A DNA stretch of 64,000 bases, from assembly GCF_023822065.1 (NCBI RefSeq), contig NZ_CP084931.1:248001-312000 (forward strand), given 5' to 3'. The notes under the pieces are model-generated. The model saw only the letters and a program-made list of their open reading frames with translations, had not been told where the DNA came from and did not search any database. This document shows, in pieces, positions 52,260 through 61,819 of the stretch. Source of the DNA: Sphingomonas morindae (GTDB lineage Bacteria; Pseudomonadota; Alphaproteobacteria; Sphingomonadales; Sphingomonadaceae). The translations under genes and the position numbers were made by a program. Each line of letters starts with the position of its first letter. The stretch's first letter is position 1.

Positions 52260-54452
52260 CTAGAAGCGGCCTTTCACCGACAGCCGGATCGTTCGCCCGA
52301 GGGGATCTTGATCGTCATGGCCATAGCCGGGGGCGGGCGCGCCGTCTTCCAGCCGGGCGGCGGGGCGCGCATCGAAGAGGTTGGCGATTTCCAGATCGAA
52401 CAGGAGGTTCCCCGCCCGCCGTGCGCTGCCGCCCTCGCCCTTGCGCCGAAGCGCGCGCTCCAGCCGGTAGTTCAGGCGCAGATCGACCGTGCCGAGCGCG
52501 GCGATGCGGAGATCGCCGGGGCTGTTCCGGCCATTTTCGCGCCGCACCCGATAGCCGCCGCGCCAATGCGCCGCCATGTTGAGCCCCCATCGGCCGAGCT
52601 GCCCGTCCAGGTTCAGCTCGAGCTGGTGCCGCGCCGCGCCGCCGCCATCCCCCGCCAGCCGATCCATCTGCGGCAGGCCGGGATGCACCGTCATCAGGCT
52701 CCGCAGCTGGAGGCTATTGTTCACGGTCAGGCGCAGCGTGCCGCGTGATCCGTCCGGCATCGCCTTGCCGATCGGGACGCCCAGGCTCAGGTTCGTGCCC
52801 AGGCTGTCGGCCGACACCAAGGCGAGATTGATCGGCCGCTGATCGAGCGCGACCAGGCGTCCGGCGGCATCGCGCTGGAAGCGATCGGCGAAGGCGCGTT
52901 CCAGCTCCGCCGTGACGGCCGGGAGCGGGCCGATGCTGTCGATCTCTTCGGACTGTTGCAGGCTGATCCCGGCAAGCGCCGCGGACCGACCGAACGGCCC
53001 GGCCGAAAGCGACAGGGCGCGGCGCTCGAACCGCGGCGCGCGCAAGCCCGGCGTACCGCCCAGGATCGGGACCACCAGCGCCGATTGGCCGGTCGTCAGA
53101 TCGAGCACGGTGATCGGCGTGCCCCGATAGACCGGGGCGAAACGCTCGGTCACGGGCACGCTGTCCGTCGCGCGGGCCCAATCGGCGGTCCAGCTCAGCC
53201 GGTCGAGCGGCGCCCAGCTCAGGCCCGCGTTGAGCCCCTGGCCCCGGCCCGCATCGCTCTGCCGCAGCGTGCCGCCGAGGCTCGCGGTCAGGGTGCCGAA
53301 CAGGCGGGCGAGGCCGGGGCGTCGCCCGGTGGGGGGGGTGCGCCAGATCGGAAGCGAGACGGTGCCGCTCTGCTCCGCATCGCGCGCCGTGAGCGGCCGC
53401 TCGGCCGCGCCGGCATCGATGCGGGTGCGGCTGCGCGAAAGCGACGTCTGGGCGGAAAGGCTGACGCTCGCGGCGCCGGCGGGAAGCGTGAACAGCGTGC
53501 GATTGGCCGAGAGCGCGGCGGTGAGCGATTGCCGCGTCGATCGCGTGCTGCCCAAATCCGAAAGACGGCTCCCGCCGGCTTCGCCGCTCAGCGTGCTTTG
53601 GATCGACCAACCCGCCCAGTCCCCAGTCAGCCCCGCCGTGACCGACAGGCTCTGCGTGGCCGTGCGGCTCTGCACCCGCCGGTCGCCGCTCAGCAGGGTC
53701 GCGCCGCTCCATTGGAGCTGGGTGACGAGATGGAGGCTCGACGACCAGCGGCCGAGCGCCCGGGTCAGCGCCAGATTGCCGCCCAGCGTGCGCGAGGAGG
53801 GCCGCAGCGTCACCGCGTCGGTGCCGGGATGCGCGCGGCGATAGACCGGCCGCGCCGCTGCGCGCAGCGCCGAGGCGCGCGACGCCTGCACCCCGAATTG
53901 GGTGACATCGATGCCGGCGATGCTGCCTTGCCGGATGTCGAGGCCGAGATCGCTCGCCCCGCCGGCGCTGGGCGCCTTGGCCTCGGCTTCGCCGTCGCGG
54001 CTCGCATAGCGGGGTTGCAGCACGATGTTGACGACCCGACGCCTCGGATCGCCGCCATAGCGCGCCCCCGCCGCGCGCGGCAGCACCTCCACCCGCTCGA
54101 GCGCATCGGGCGGGAAATTGGAAAAGATCCCGGGATCGGCGACGCGCCGGCCATTGACGATGACCAGCGGATCCTCGCCCAGCGCGCGCAGCTGCGCCGT
54201 GCGGCGGAGCACCTCGCCAATATCATAGGCGTGCAGCGTCTCGATGGCCCTGCCGCCGAGTTCGGATTCGGGTGGGAGGGCGGCGGCGCCGCGACGCGCG
54301 GTCACCACGATCGCGTCGGGTGCGGCCCCGGCGTCGGGCGCGGTCGGCGCCGCCGGTGCGCGATCGGACGCCGGGGCCAGGGCCTGGGCGGCTTGGCCGG
54401 AGTCCGCGACCATCACGAGCGCACAGAGCAGGCCCTGCATGTCGAACGCCAT
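52260..54452 (-). CDS. TonB-dependent receptor-like outer-membrane protein
   Basis: 730 residues. Signal-like N-terminus (QGLLCALVMVADSGQAAQA), a TonB-box-like APDAIVVTA, then a plug domain with LRALGEDPLVIVNGRRV, FPPDALERVEVLPRAAGARYGGD and VVNIVLQPRY. The rest is a beta-barrel that ends GRTIRLSVKGRF. The plug is shorter than usual and the DPLVIVNG...ARYG pattern resembles sphingomonad TonB-receptor groups that take up carbohydrates or other large ligands. ATG 54452 was chosen because it starts the signal peptide. A 7-bp hairpin at 54534-54553 separates it from the downstream end of the small secreted paralogue. Confidence 0.8.
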   Translation of the reverse strand: MAFDMQGLLCALVMVADSGQAAQALAPASDRAPAAPTAPDAGAAPDAIVVTARRGAAALPPESELGGRAIETLHAYDIGEVLRRTAQLRALGEDPLVIVNGRRVADPGIFSNFPPDALERVEVLPRAAGARYGGDPRRRVVNIVLQPRYASRDGEAEAKAPSAGGASDLGLDIRQGSIAGIDVTQFGVQASRASALRAAARPVYRRAHPGTDAVTLRPSSRTLGGNLALTRALGRWSSSLHLVTQLQWSGATLLSGDRRVQSRTATQSLSVTAGLTGDWAGWSIQSTLSGEAGGSRLSDLGSTRSTRQSLTAALSANRTLFTLPAGAASVSLSAQTSLSRSRTRIDAGAAERPLTARDAEQSGTVSLPIWRTPPTGRRPGLARLFGTLTASLGGTLRQSDAGRGQGLNAGLSWAPLDRLSWTADWARATDSVPVTERFAPVYRGTPITVLDLTTGQSALVVPILGGTPGLRAPRFERRALSLSAGPFGRSAALAGISLQQSEEIDSIGPLPAVTAELERAFADRFQRDAAGRLVALDQRPINLALVSADSLGTNLSLGVPIGKAMPDGSRGTLRLTVNNSLQLRSLMTVHPGLPQMDRLAGDGGGAARHQLELNLDGQLGRWGLNMAAHWRGGYRVRRENGRNSPGDLRIAALGTVDLRLNYRLERALRRKGEGGSARRAGNLLFDLEIANLFDARPAARLEDGAPAPGYGHDDQDPLGRTIRLSVKGRF

Positions 54453-54554
54453 CCCCCTGGCGACCGGCCGGCGACCGATCCCGACCTGATGCACGAAGAA
54501 GGGACGGCGCGGCCAAGGCACGCGCGCCGCCCGGATCGGCTCGGCCGCCGATCG

Positions 54555-55046
54555 CTACCGGATCCGGATCGCCGGCGAGATGGTCAGGCTGCCGCTCAGG
54601 TGGCAGGCTTTGCCTTGTGAAAACTTGTCATCGATTTTGAGCGTGGCGGTGCCCGGCCCCAGCGTGGAGGTGGCGTTGTTCCACGGCAGCACGGCATCGC
54701 CCGGACCGCACCGGCCGCGATGCGTGTCGATCGTCACATTCTTGAGCGTCGCCTTTTTCGGCGTATCCGCCTGTAGCCGTAGCGGAATAGCCATATCGGC
54801 GTCGCATGCCAGCGGACCGCCATTGATGTTGACGCTGTGACGATGCGTGAAGCTGATGCCGTGTCTATGCGTGACGCCGATCATCCAGACCCGACACTTG
54901 GTGGTGAACTGGCCGTCCAGATCCTTGGTCAGCGTGCCGGACACTGTCACCGCGACGCTGGCCGGTGTCACCGTCGCGGCGAGTGTGGCTGCGGGAAGGA
55001 AAAAGAGGCCGATGCAGCCGGCGTACATCTCTTTGCTGTATTTCAT
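54555..55046 (-). CDS. Secreted 163-residue protein, paralogue 1 (PraB-like layout)
   Basis: 163 residues: signal peptide (AGCIGLFFLPAATLA), then a beta-rich domain beginning VTPASVAVTVSGTLTKDLDGQFTTKCRV. It has conserved cysteines in GPLACDAD, HRGRCGPG and GKACHLSG, WNNATSTLGPGTATLK in the middle and SGSLTISPAIRI at the end. Same length and the same framework as the next upstream gene, so a tandem duplicate. The cysteine spacing and the NNATST...GSLT.SPAI pattern recall the PraB/alkane-oxidation-activator-like secreted proteins, a weak assignment. AAAGGACGAG precedes the ATG. Confidence 0.7.
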   Translation of the reverse strand: MKYSKEMYAGCIGLFFLPAATLAATVTPASVAVTVSGTLTKDLDGQFTTKCRVWMIGVTHRHGISFTHRHSVNINGGPLACDADMAIPLRLQADTPKKATLKNVTIDTHRGRCGPGDAVLPWNNATSTLGPGTATLKIDDKFSQGKACHLSGSLTISPAIRIR

Positions 55047-55135
55047 CGCTCTCGTCCTTTCGCGCGGTTCGATGACAGGGCCGAGCGCTTTTCCGGCTTT
55101 CGTGAAATGCCGTGCGCCGTTTTGGCCAGAAGAAG

Positions 55136-55166
55136 GGGCGGCGCGGCCCAAGTGACCGCGCCGCCC
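55136..55166 (-). terminator. Hairpin terminator between the two paralogues
   Basis: Perfect 11-bp stem GGGCGGCGCGG / CCGCGCCGCCC with a 9-base loop, 24 bases past the stop of the 55190-55681 gene on the minus strand. The following bases are TTCTTCT-like, not a long T-run, so termination may be partial. Confidence 0.6.
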
Positions 55167-55189
55167 AGTTGATGCCGGTCAGGCGATGC

Positions 55190-55681
55190 TTATTTGATTT
55201 GGATCGCGGGCGAGACGGTCAGGCTGCCGCTCGCATGGCAATCCTTGCCCGCAAACTGACCGCCATTGCCTTTGAGCACGGCGGTGCCGGGACCCGCCGT
55301 GGAGGTGGCGTTGTTCCAGGGCAGCACGACATTGCTCGGGCCGCAACGGCCGAGACGGGTGTCGACCGTCATGTTGATGATGGTCACTTGGTTCGAAGAA
55401 TCCGCCTGGAGACGCAGCGGAAGCACGAGTCCGGAATTGCAGTCCAGCGGGCCGCCGCTGACCTTGGTGCCGGTGTAGCGGTCGAAGGTGATGCCGAGTC
55501 GATCGGTGGTGCCGTACAGCGTGACCCGGCACACGGTGGTGAACTGCCCAGCGACATCCTGGGTCAGCGTGCCGGTCATTGTGACCGCCCGGCCGGCCGG
55601 CGAGATGGTGGCGGCGGTCGCGCCGGTCTGGAGCGCAAGCAGGCCGATCATGGCGGCGCAGGTCTTGGTAAAGTGTCCCAT
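55190..55681 (-). CDS. Secreted 163-residue protein, paralogue 2 (PraB-like layout)
   Basis: 163 residues with signal peptide (AAMIGLLALQTGATAA) and the framework of its neighbour: ISPAGRAVTMTGTLTQDVAGQFTTVCRV, GPLDCNSG, LGRCGPSNVVLPWNNATST, GTAVLKGNGG, DCHASGSLTVSPAIQI. Six cysteine-bearing or Asn/Gly-rich positions are shared with paralogue 1. Function unknown; the family probably sits at the cell surface or in the biofilm matrix. It lies just downstream of the STN TonB receptor on the same strand (111 bases). ATG 55681 is preceded by AAGAGGAATTGACG. Confidence 0.7.
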   Translation of the reverse strand: MGHFTKTCAAMIGLLALQTGATAATISPAGRAVTMTGTLTQDVAGQFTTVCRVTLYGTTDRLGITFDRYTGTKVSGGPLDCNSGLVLPLRLQADSSNQVTIINMTVDTRLGRCGPSNVVLPWNNATSTAGPGTAVLKGNGGQFAGKDCHASGSLTVSPAIQIK

Positions 55682-55792
55682 CGTCAATTCCTCTTGCGTA
55701 AGTGGATTGAGATCGAAACGCACGCTACCTACAGTCTCCTGGCGCGGAGCTTCTCTTGTGAAAGTTGATCCTCCCCTAGCTGGTGAAGTGGC

Positions 55793-58700
55793 TCATCTGA
55801 ACGCGATCCTGGCGCTGAAGCCGATGATGCGCGGATCAAGCGTAAAGATATTGGTGAAGGTGCCGACTTCCTGCGGCCCTGTATAGGCGTCGGTTATCGG
55901 CGTGCCGTCGAACAGATTCTTGACATAGACCTGATAGGTCATGCGCGAATCCGATCGAGTGAGCGTCACCGCCACATTGGCATTGTCCCATGCACGAAGA
56001 TGGTCATAGGCCGTATTGTAGATCCGGGCATAACTGCTCGATTGGCGATAATAGTCGCCGCGCAACGACAGCTGCCACTTGCCCAGGTCGAAATTATATT
56101 CGGCCCCGATATTGAAGGTCAGATGCGGCGCGTTGGGCAGCTGGTGCCCGCTTAAGTCTACGGGGAATCCATAGCCATTATTGGGTGCACCGTAATTGTT
56201 CGGGTTATCCGCAAAGTAGTCCGCTGGCTTTGAAGGATCATAGGGCCCAAGAGGGTTGTATGTAAATCCGTATTCATCCTTATTGAATACATTGTGATTT
56301 GGTCGTGGATGATTTGGGTTTACGCTAATATGCGCCGATTCGCACATGAACTCTAATCCGCCATCGGACGCCTCGTAGCCAGCCACAACTGGATTATGGT
56401 CCTTCAGATATTTTCCGATAAGCGTCTTGGGCGCGATGCAGGGATTCGGAGCGCTTGCCCACGGATTGACGGCGATCCAGTCGTCATGACCCTGGGTCCG
56501 GTTCAGTATGTCGAAGGAGCGCTGCCCCTTGCCGATCCGGGTTCCCAGATAGCCCAGTGTCGCGCCAATCCTGAAATGGCGCGAAGGCGTCCACGCCGCC
56601 TCAACTTCCGCGCCATAGGTGATGGCATGGACGTTCTCGGTATTAATCGCCCGATTGATCAGCTGCGAGATCTGGTAGTTTTTATAATCATTGAAAAAGG
56701 CCGAGACGTTCAACGTCGCCCTTCCCTGGGCCAGCGAGTTCTTCATCCCGATCTCGAAGCTATTCACATCTTCCGGCCGGAAGTTTGTAGGAAGCTTGGT
56801 ATAGGCCGCGCATTCGAGGGCGGGTGGAATGGGGTAGCCGTCCGGGCCGCAGGTGCCCTCGCGCCCGCGCGGATTGTCGCCGCCCGCCTTATAGCCGCGC
56901 GCATAGGAGGCGTAGATCGCCGTCTCGTCGGTGAAGCCAAGGCGCGGCTTCCAATCCAGCGCCAACCGGCCGGTGACGCGCCCCCAGCGCATGATCTCGT
57001 CCGGATCGGCGGGATGACCGCGATCCACGGTGCTGGGCGACGACATGAAGGGGTTGGTCGACGCCAGCAGCTGATTCGCATAGGGCGTGATCCTCTTATG
57101 ATCATTGCTGTAGCGCAGCCCGGCGGTGATCTTGAGATTGGTGATGGGCTTCCAGTAAAGCTCGCCAAATCCCGCCCAGGATGTCGTCGTGAGCGGCTGG
57201 ATTCCGCGATAATAATTATGCCCCTCGCCACTGATCTTGTCGAGCGGAAGTGGATCTATATAGGGGCAGCCGACTCCCTTCTTGTCGCAGAAACTGGCGG
57301 AGGTTACTGCCGCGGCGGTGAAAGGGTTGCTGAAAACATAATATTCCTCTGTGGTTTTGTAGGATAGGAAATTGGCGCCGACGTGGAAGTTGATCGGGCC
57401 ACCGAAGGAGGAGTGCAGCCTTACTTCCTGCGACCATTGCTGGCTGCGCGCTTCCGACCGGTCGACCGCGACCGGCCTGGTCAGTTCGCCAAGCTGCGGA
57501 TCCTTGAACGTGCCCAGCCCGTCGCGTGAGCCGAGCCAGGGGCGCCACCCTTCGTGAACGGTCTCAGCGTCGGGCGGGTCACCTTCCTTGGGACGATAGG
57601 CCTCCGGTGGCGTAAAATAAGGGGAAGCTTGATACCGGAAATAGTCTTGGGAGGCGTTGTAATAATCCTTCGTGAAGAGGGTTTGCGAGGTCAGATGCAG
57701 CCGGTCGGTGAGATCGACCTCTGCATTGATCTGGAACAGATCGTTACGCGCGCGATATCGGGGATCATAGACGGTGGCGATTTCGCGCAAGTTGCGCGAT
57801 TGCTGGCCATTGGCTGTGGCGAACGGATCGAGCGAGAAGTCCGTCCAATAATCGCCGAAGGGCCCGCCTTCGCCGCTCCCGGGAAGTGCCAGGATGAGCG
57901 GGATGACGATGGGGAAGCCGAGCCCGTTGGGAACGCCATAGCTGGCGTCGGAATAGAGCGTCTTCTCCTGGCAGCCCGGCGTCAGCGACGCCATGCCCCC
58001 GGGGCCGGCGACCGGTGACGTCGCGGCGGCGCCATTTTCGTCGATATAGTCGATCGTCCTCGGCGTCTCGCCGCGGGTGCAGAGCTGCTTGCCCGTCCGC
58101 GCGCGATCGTCATTCTCGTCGAAATGCTCCCAATAGGCGCTGAAGCGCAGCCGCGCATCGGGTTCCCAGCGGGCCGAGAGCCGCGTCGAGTAGAGATCGC
58201 GGCCATTCACCCGCCGCTGGGTGACGGTGTTGAAGTCATAGCCGTTGCGCTTGGTCCAGGCGCCGGCGAGGCGAAGCGCGAAATTGTCGCCGCTCGGAAT
58301 GTTGATGTGGCCGCTCACGCGCTTGCTGGCGTAATTGCCGGTCTCGCCCTGCAGGGTGGTGGTCCATCGTCCCAGTTCGGGCGCGTGCGGGATCATGTTG
58401 ACCACGCCCGCCGTCGCGTTCCGGCCATAGAGCGTGCCCTGCGGCCCGCGCAGCACCTCGACCCGCGTCACGTCAAAATATTCCTGCTCGAACAGGCGGT
58501 TGCGGATCAGCGTCGAGGAGTTGAAATTGACCGCAACCGCCGGATCGGCGGTCACCGAAATCGCCTTGGTGCCGACGCCGCGGATGGTGAAGTTGTAGCC
58601 GGTGAAATTATCCTTGGAGAAGGACACGTTCGGAATGCCGCGCAGCAATTCCGAGCCGCCCTCGATCTTCTGGTCGTTGAGATCCTTGGCGCTGAAGGAG

Positions 58701-59191
58701 GAGATCGCCGCCGGCACGTCGATCAGCCGTTCGGAGACTTTCTGGGCGGTGACCACGATCTCGTTGGCGTTCCGGCTCGGCGGATCGGTGTCGGCGGCCC
58801 GCTCGGCCGGCTCGGCGGCGGGGTGCGCCGGCGTCGGCCGCGGCGTGTCCGGCCGCGCGGCGGGGGCCGGCTGGTGCGCGACCGGACGCAGCACGATGGT
58901 GCTGCCGGCGTCGGAGGCGATCTCGAGGCCCAGCGGGGTGATCATCCGCCGCAGCGCGCCGCGCACATCCTGCTCGCCCTGCACCGCCTGCACGGTCAGG
59001 CCGCGCAGCCGCGCGGAGGCGGTGATGATCTGGATGCCCGCCTGCCGCGCGAATGCCGGAATGGCATCGACGGCCGGCTGCGGCGGGATGTTGAACGACC
59101 GAACCTGCCCCCAAACAGGCGCGCTGGCGGCCAGCGCGAGCACAAGCCCTGTGCTTTCCAATAATCTTCGTGCCGTGATGGATGTGATCAC
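55793..59191 (-). CDS. TonB-dependent receptor with STN signalling domain (FecA-like)
   Basis: 1132 residues, long for the family. Signal peptide (STGLVLALAASAPVWG); STN domain about 33-100 (FNIPPQPAVDAIPAFARQAGI, LRGLTVQAVQGEQDVRGALRRM); a Pro-rich linker; TonB-box NEIVVTAQKVSE; plug with GTKAISVTADPAVAV, RVEVLRGPQGTLYGRNATAGVVNM; and a barrel ending in SARIAFR. The STN domain contacts the FecR protein in the periplasm to signal substrate binding to the sigma factor. The fecI/fecR pair is directly upstream on the same strand (fecR stop at 59317). GTG start with GAGGGGGG upstream. The substrate is unknown; the long barrel with extended loops suggests a large ligand. Confidence 0.92.
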   Translation of the reverse strand: MITSITARRLLESTGLVLALAASAPVWGQVRSFNIPPQPAVDAIPAFARQAGIQIITASARLRGLTVQAVQGEQDVRGALRRMITPLGLEIASDAGSTIVLRPVAHQPAPAARPDTPRPTPAHPAAEPAERAADTDPPSRNANEIVVTAQKVSERLIDVPAAISSFSAKDLNDQKIEGGSELLRGIPNVSFSKDNFTGYNFTIRGVGTKAISVTADPAVAVNFNSSTLIRNRLFEQEYFDVTRVEVLRGPQGTLYGRNATAGVVNMIPHAPELGRWTTTLQGETGNYASKRVSGHINIPSGDNFALRLAGAWTKRNGYDFNTVTQRRVNGRDLYSTRLSARWEPDARLRFSAYWEHFDENDDRARTGKQLCTRGETPRTIDYIDENGAAATSPVAGPGGMASLTPGCQEKTLYSDASYGVPNGLGFPIVIPLILALPGSGEGGPFGDYWTDFSLDPFATANGQQSRNLREIATVYDPRYRARNDLFQINAEVDLTDRLHLTSQTLFTKDYYNASQDYFRYQASPYFTPPEAYRPKEGDPPDAETVHEGWRPWLGSRDGLGTFKDPQLGELTRPVAVDRSEARSQQWSQEVRLHSSFGGPINFHVGANFLSYKTTEEYYVFSNPFTAAAVTSASFCDKKGVGCPYIDPLPLDKISGEGHNYYRGIQPLTTTSWAGFGELYWKPITNLKITAGLRYSNDHKRITPYANQLLASTNPFMSSPSTVDRGHPADPDEIMRWGRVTGRLALDWKPRLGFTDETAIYASYARGYKAGGDNPRGREGTCGPDGYPIPPALECAAYTKLPTNFRPEDVNSFEIGMKNSLAQGRATLNVSAFFNDYKNYQISQLINRAINTENVHAITYGAEVEAAWTPSRHFRIGATLGYLGTRIGKGQRSFDILNRTQGHDDWIAVNPWASAPNPCIAPKTLIGKYLKDHNPVVAGYEASDGGLEFMCESAHISVNPNHPRPNHNVFNKDEYGFTYNPLGPYDPSKPADYFADNPNNYGAPNNGYGFPVDLSGHQLPNAPHLTFNIGAEYNFDLGKWQLSLRGDYYRQSSSYARIYNTAYDHLRAWDNANVAVTLTRSDSRMTYQVYVKNLFDGTPITDAYTGPQEVGTFTNIFTLDPRIIGFSARIAFR

Positions 59192-59316
59192 GAAACCCCC
59201 CTCAGTGCGTGATGGGGGCGCCCCTCCGCTCCCCCATCCGCTAGGAGTTGCGAGCCGCGCTTTTCCTCCAGCGCGCCGCGAAGTTTTTTTGGGGTGGCAG
59301 AGCCGGGCCGAGAATG

Positions 59317-60282
59317 TCAGCCGATCAGAATGCGATCCGGTTCGGTGCGGATGGCGACGCCGAATGCGGTGCCGATCGCCCGGGCGAAGCCCGCCGCGTC
59401 ATCGGCCGCATAGACGCCGCTGATCGTCTCGCGCGCCAGCGCCGGATCGCGCAGGATGAGGGGGCGCGCGCTGTAGCGGGCAAAGGCCTGCACGGCATCC
59501 CCCAGCGCCTCGTCCCGGAACGCGATCTGCCCCTGCATCCAGGCCAGCTCGCGCGCCAGCTGGTCCGCCGAGCAGCGCTCGATCTGGCGGTCCAGCCGCG
59601 CCGCCGGCGCCAAGGCCAGGCGGTGCTGCTGCTCCAACCGCACGCCGCGCACCCCGGCCGGGCCGGAAATGTCGACAAAGCCGCGATGTACCGTGGCTTC
59701 GGGACGGCGGCCGGGCAGATCGCTGACGAAGAGCAGCGCGGTGGCCGCCTCGAGCCGCCAATCGCCGACGCGCAGACATGTGCGGGAGGCCGGTCCGCCG
59801 GCGGCCGCGAGCAGCACCTCGCCGCGATCCAGCCGAAGGTCCCGCGCGCCGAACCAGTTTCTGCTCTGCACCTCCGAAAGCGTGTTGAGCGTGATCCGCG
59901 ATCCGTTTTCCAGCACGACCTCGCGCCGCTCGCCGCGCGCGGTGGCATAGACATGCGTCGCGGTGAGGCCATAGCCGATCGCGCCGGCGCCCAAGGCCGC
60001 CGCCAGCGCCCCGCCGCCCGACATGAGCAAGCGACGCCGGCTAAGCGGCCGCTCTTGTGGCGAAGACTGGTCAGGATCGAGGAGGGGCTCGTGCGACGAA
60101 ATCGCATCGTCGCGCGCCAGCCAGGCCCGTGCGCGGGCCAGCGCGCCCAATCTGCTGGGATTCTCGCCGAGCCAGGCTTCAAGGGTCGTCGCGTCTTCTT
60201 CGGAGAGCGGACCGCGGTCCATACGAGCCGCCCACGCGGCGGCCGCCTTATTGATCGTGCTTGGCGCTTCGCGATCCTGCAT
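59317..60282 (-). CDS. FecR-family anti-sigma factor
   Basis: 321 residues: cytoplasmic N-terminal domain (about 8-60; AAAAWAARMDRGPLSEEDATTLEAWLGENPSRLGALARA), a transmembrane helix preceded by SRRRLLMSGGG (about 80-105), and periplasmic FecR and DUF4974-like domains (VVLENGSRITLNTLSEV, then AVQAFARYSARPLILRD, ETISGVYAADDA). It passes the ligand signal from the STN receptor to the sigma factor. Its start overlaps fecI by 35 bases, so the two are tightly linked. Confidence 0.92.
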   Translation of the reverse strand: MQDREAPSTINKAAAAWAARMDRGPLSEEDATTLEAWLGENPSRLGALARARAWLARDDAISSHEPLLDPDQSSPQERPLSRRRLLMSGGGALAAALGAGAIGYGLTATHVYATARGERREVVLENGSRITLNTLSEVQSRNWFGARDLRLDRGEVLLAAAGGPASRTCLRVGDWRLEAATALLFVSDLPGRRPEATVHRGFVDISGPAGVRGVRLEQQHRLALAPAARLDRQIERCSADQLARELAWMQGQIAFRDEALGDAVQAFARYSARPLILRDPALARETISGVYAADDAAGFARAIGTAFGVAIRTEPDRILIG

Positions 60283-60904
60283 TCAGCCTGCCGTTCCCGA
60301 TGCTTTTTCTCTTATAAGATCCGGAGCCCCTGTCTCCGCCCTGGCGTTCGGACCATTCCATCACGAGCGATACGCCCTTCGCAATATGCTTCTCGACGGT
60401 GCTTTCCGAAATGCGCATCCGCTCGGCAATTTCGCGCTGCGAGAGGCCATGGACGCGCCGCATGACGAAGGCGGCGCGCACGCGCGCGGGCATCGCCCGG
60501 AGGACGATGGCCAGCCGCCGCACCTCGTCGCGCGCGACGGCAATCCGCTCCGGCGAAAGCGCGTCCACCGGCTCCGCCGCGACGACGGACTCAAGCGACT
60601 CGAACGGCACGATGCGGGCACGCCGTTCGTCCCGCAGCACCAGCGAGTGCGCGATCCTGAACAGATAGGCTCTTGGCGTATGCAGATCGTCCAGGCGCTC
60701 GCGCGCGGCAAGGATGGCGTAGCTTTCCTGCACCACGTCCGAGACTTCGTGCGGGTCGAGCCGACGGCGGCGAAGCCACGCGCAGAGGCACGGCTCGTGC
60801 GGCAGGATGTGCCGATCGAACCAGCGCGCGCGCTCCAAGCTGACCTTCTCGGTAAGCGGACGCTTGAGCGCCGAGCCAATCTCCAGAAGATTGCGTAACG
60901 CCAT
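60248..60904 (-). CDS. ECF sigma factor (FecI family)
   Basis: 218 residues: region 2 (about 25-100; FDRHILPHEPCLCAWLRRRRLDPHEVSDVVQESYAILA, YLFRIAHSLVLRDERR) and region 4 (about 135-190; MPARVRAAFVMRRVHGLSQREIAERMRISESTVEKHIAKGVSLV). ESTVEKHIAKG is characteristic of FecI-type sigma factors that direct TonB-receptor genes. The C-terminus extends about 25 residues beyond region 4, which is where it overlaps fecR. First gene of the sigma/anti-sigma/receptor set. Confidence 0.92.
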   Translation of the reverse strand: MALRNLLEIGSALKRPLTEKVSLERARWFDRHILPHEPCLCAWLRRRRLDPHEVSDVVQESYAILAARERLDDLHTPRAYLFRIAHSLVLRDERRARIVPFESLESVVAAEPVDALSPERIAVARDEVRRLAIVLRAMPARVRAAFVMRRVHGLSQREIAERMRISESTVEKHIAKGVSLVMEWSERQGGDRGSGSYKRKSIGNGRLNAGSRSAKHDQ

Positions 60905-61447
60905 TCTTGCCCGCGCCGAAATGCCCGTTCTGCCGGCGGTCTATCGTCGCACGGTGACAATGATGGGACTCGCCTTTTCGGTCGGCTCATGTCCTTTGCT
61001 CAGTACGCGCCATTTTGGCGGATAGCGGACTTAGCGGGTTGACTTGGTGTAGACTCAGATACTGGAACAAGGATCTATATGAATTCGGATAGACTTGAGC
61101 CGCAAAGCGTCTGTGGCCCTCCGAAAATCCCCTGGCGCTACGCCAGTCCGCCAGATCGACACGACAAAACCGTGCCACCAGCGCCCTTCGATCAGAGGCG
61201 CATGCCCATTCCGTGCTCTCGCGCGCGTGATGGCGTAGCGGTCAGCCGATCGAGGTGCCGGTCTTCAAGCCGTTCGATTCTGGCGCGCCTCGTCCATAAG
61301 CGTCGCCGCGCTCGATCCCGGGGTCGGGCGGCCAAGGCGTTCGACCGTCTTGCCGCGCACGCCTGGCGGCCGCCGCGTGCTGGTCTTCGCGGATGCCCGC
61401 GCTACACCGCATCGGGATCGACTGACCATCGCAGCAAGGACGCTCGC
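60905..61447. other. 540-base intergenic region, likely promoters
   Basis: Divergent promoter region for fecI (minus) and the SnoaL-like gene (plus). A plus-strand open frame runs from an ATG at 61079 with AAGGA upstream into the SnoaL gene, but its first 120 residues look like no protein I know. A TTGACT at 61040-61045 may be a -35 box. No other gene found. Confidence 0.4.
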
Positions 61448-61819
61448 ATGTCCGACGTTGCCGAACCCGACTATGATCACATCCTGCGCTCCAATCTCGA
61501 GCGCGTCTTCAACGAGCGCGACCCGCAGCAGCGCGCCCGGGCGCTGGCCGAACTCACCACCGAGGTGCCGCTGATGTACGAACCGGACGCGGTGGTGACG
61601 GGCCGCGACGCCATATCGGCGGTCGCCGGACGCCTGCTGGCGCAGTTCGGCCCGGATTTCGCCTTCGTGCCCGAAGGCCGCGCGGTCGGCCATCATGGCA
61701 TGGCGTCGCTGCGCTGGCGGGCGGGGCCGCGCGGCGGCGATCCGGTGGTCACCGGCATCGACACCGCCGAGATCGTCGCAGGCCGGATCGCGCGGCTTTG
61801 GGTGCTGCTGGATCGGTAG
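61448..61819 (+). CDS. SnoaL-like/NTF2-fold small protein
   Basis: 123 residues: MSDVAEPDYDHILRSNLERVFNERDPQQRARALAEL, then VPLMYEPDAVVTGRDAISAVAGRLLAQF and a C-terminal EIVAGRIARLWVLLDR. The cone-shaped alpha+beta pattern with an N-terminal helix and DAVVTGRDAI is that of SnoaL-like (nuclear-transport-factor-2) proteins, used as isomerases, polyketide cyclases or binding modules. AAGGA lies seven bases before the ATG. No partner gene in this part of the window. Confidence 0.75.
   Translation: MSDVAEPDYDHILRSNLERVFNERDPQQRARALAELTTEVPLMYEPDAVVTGRDAISAVAGRLLAQFGPDFAFVPEGRAVGHHGMASLRWRAGPRGGDPVVTGIDTAEIVAGRIARLWVLLDR

Noticed and set aside
54534-54553. GATCGGC/GCCGATC hairpin as a strong terminator
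   Set aside because: Only a 7-bp stem with no T-run; noted in a gene entry but not scored as a terminator.
61079-61447. An upstream extension of the SnoaL-like gene to ATG 61079
   Set aside because: It has an AAGGA upstream, but the extra 123 residues are not protein-like and the ATG at 61448 has its own SD and matches the usual length of the fold.
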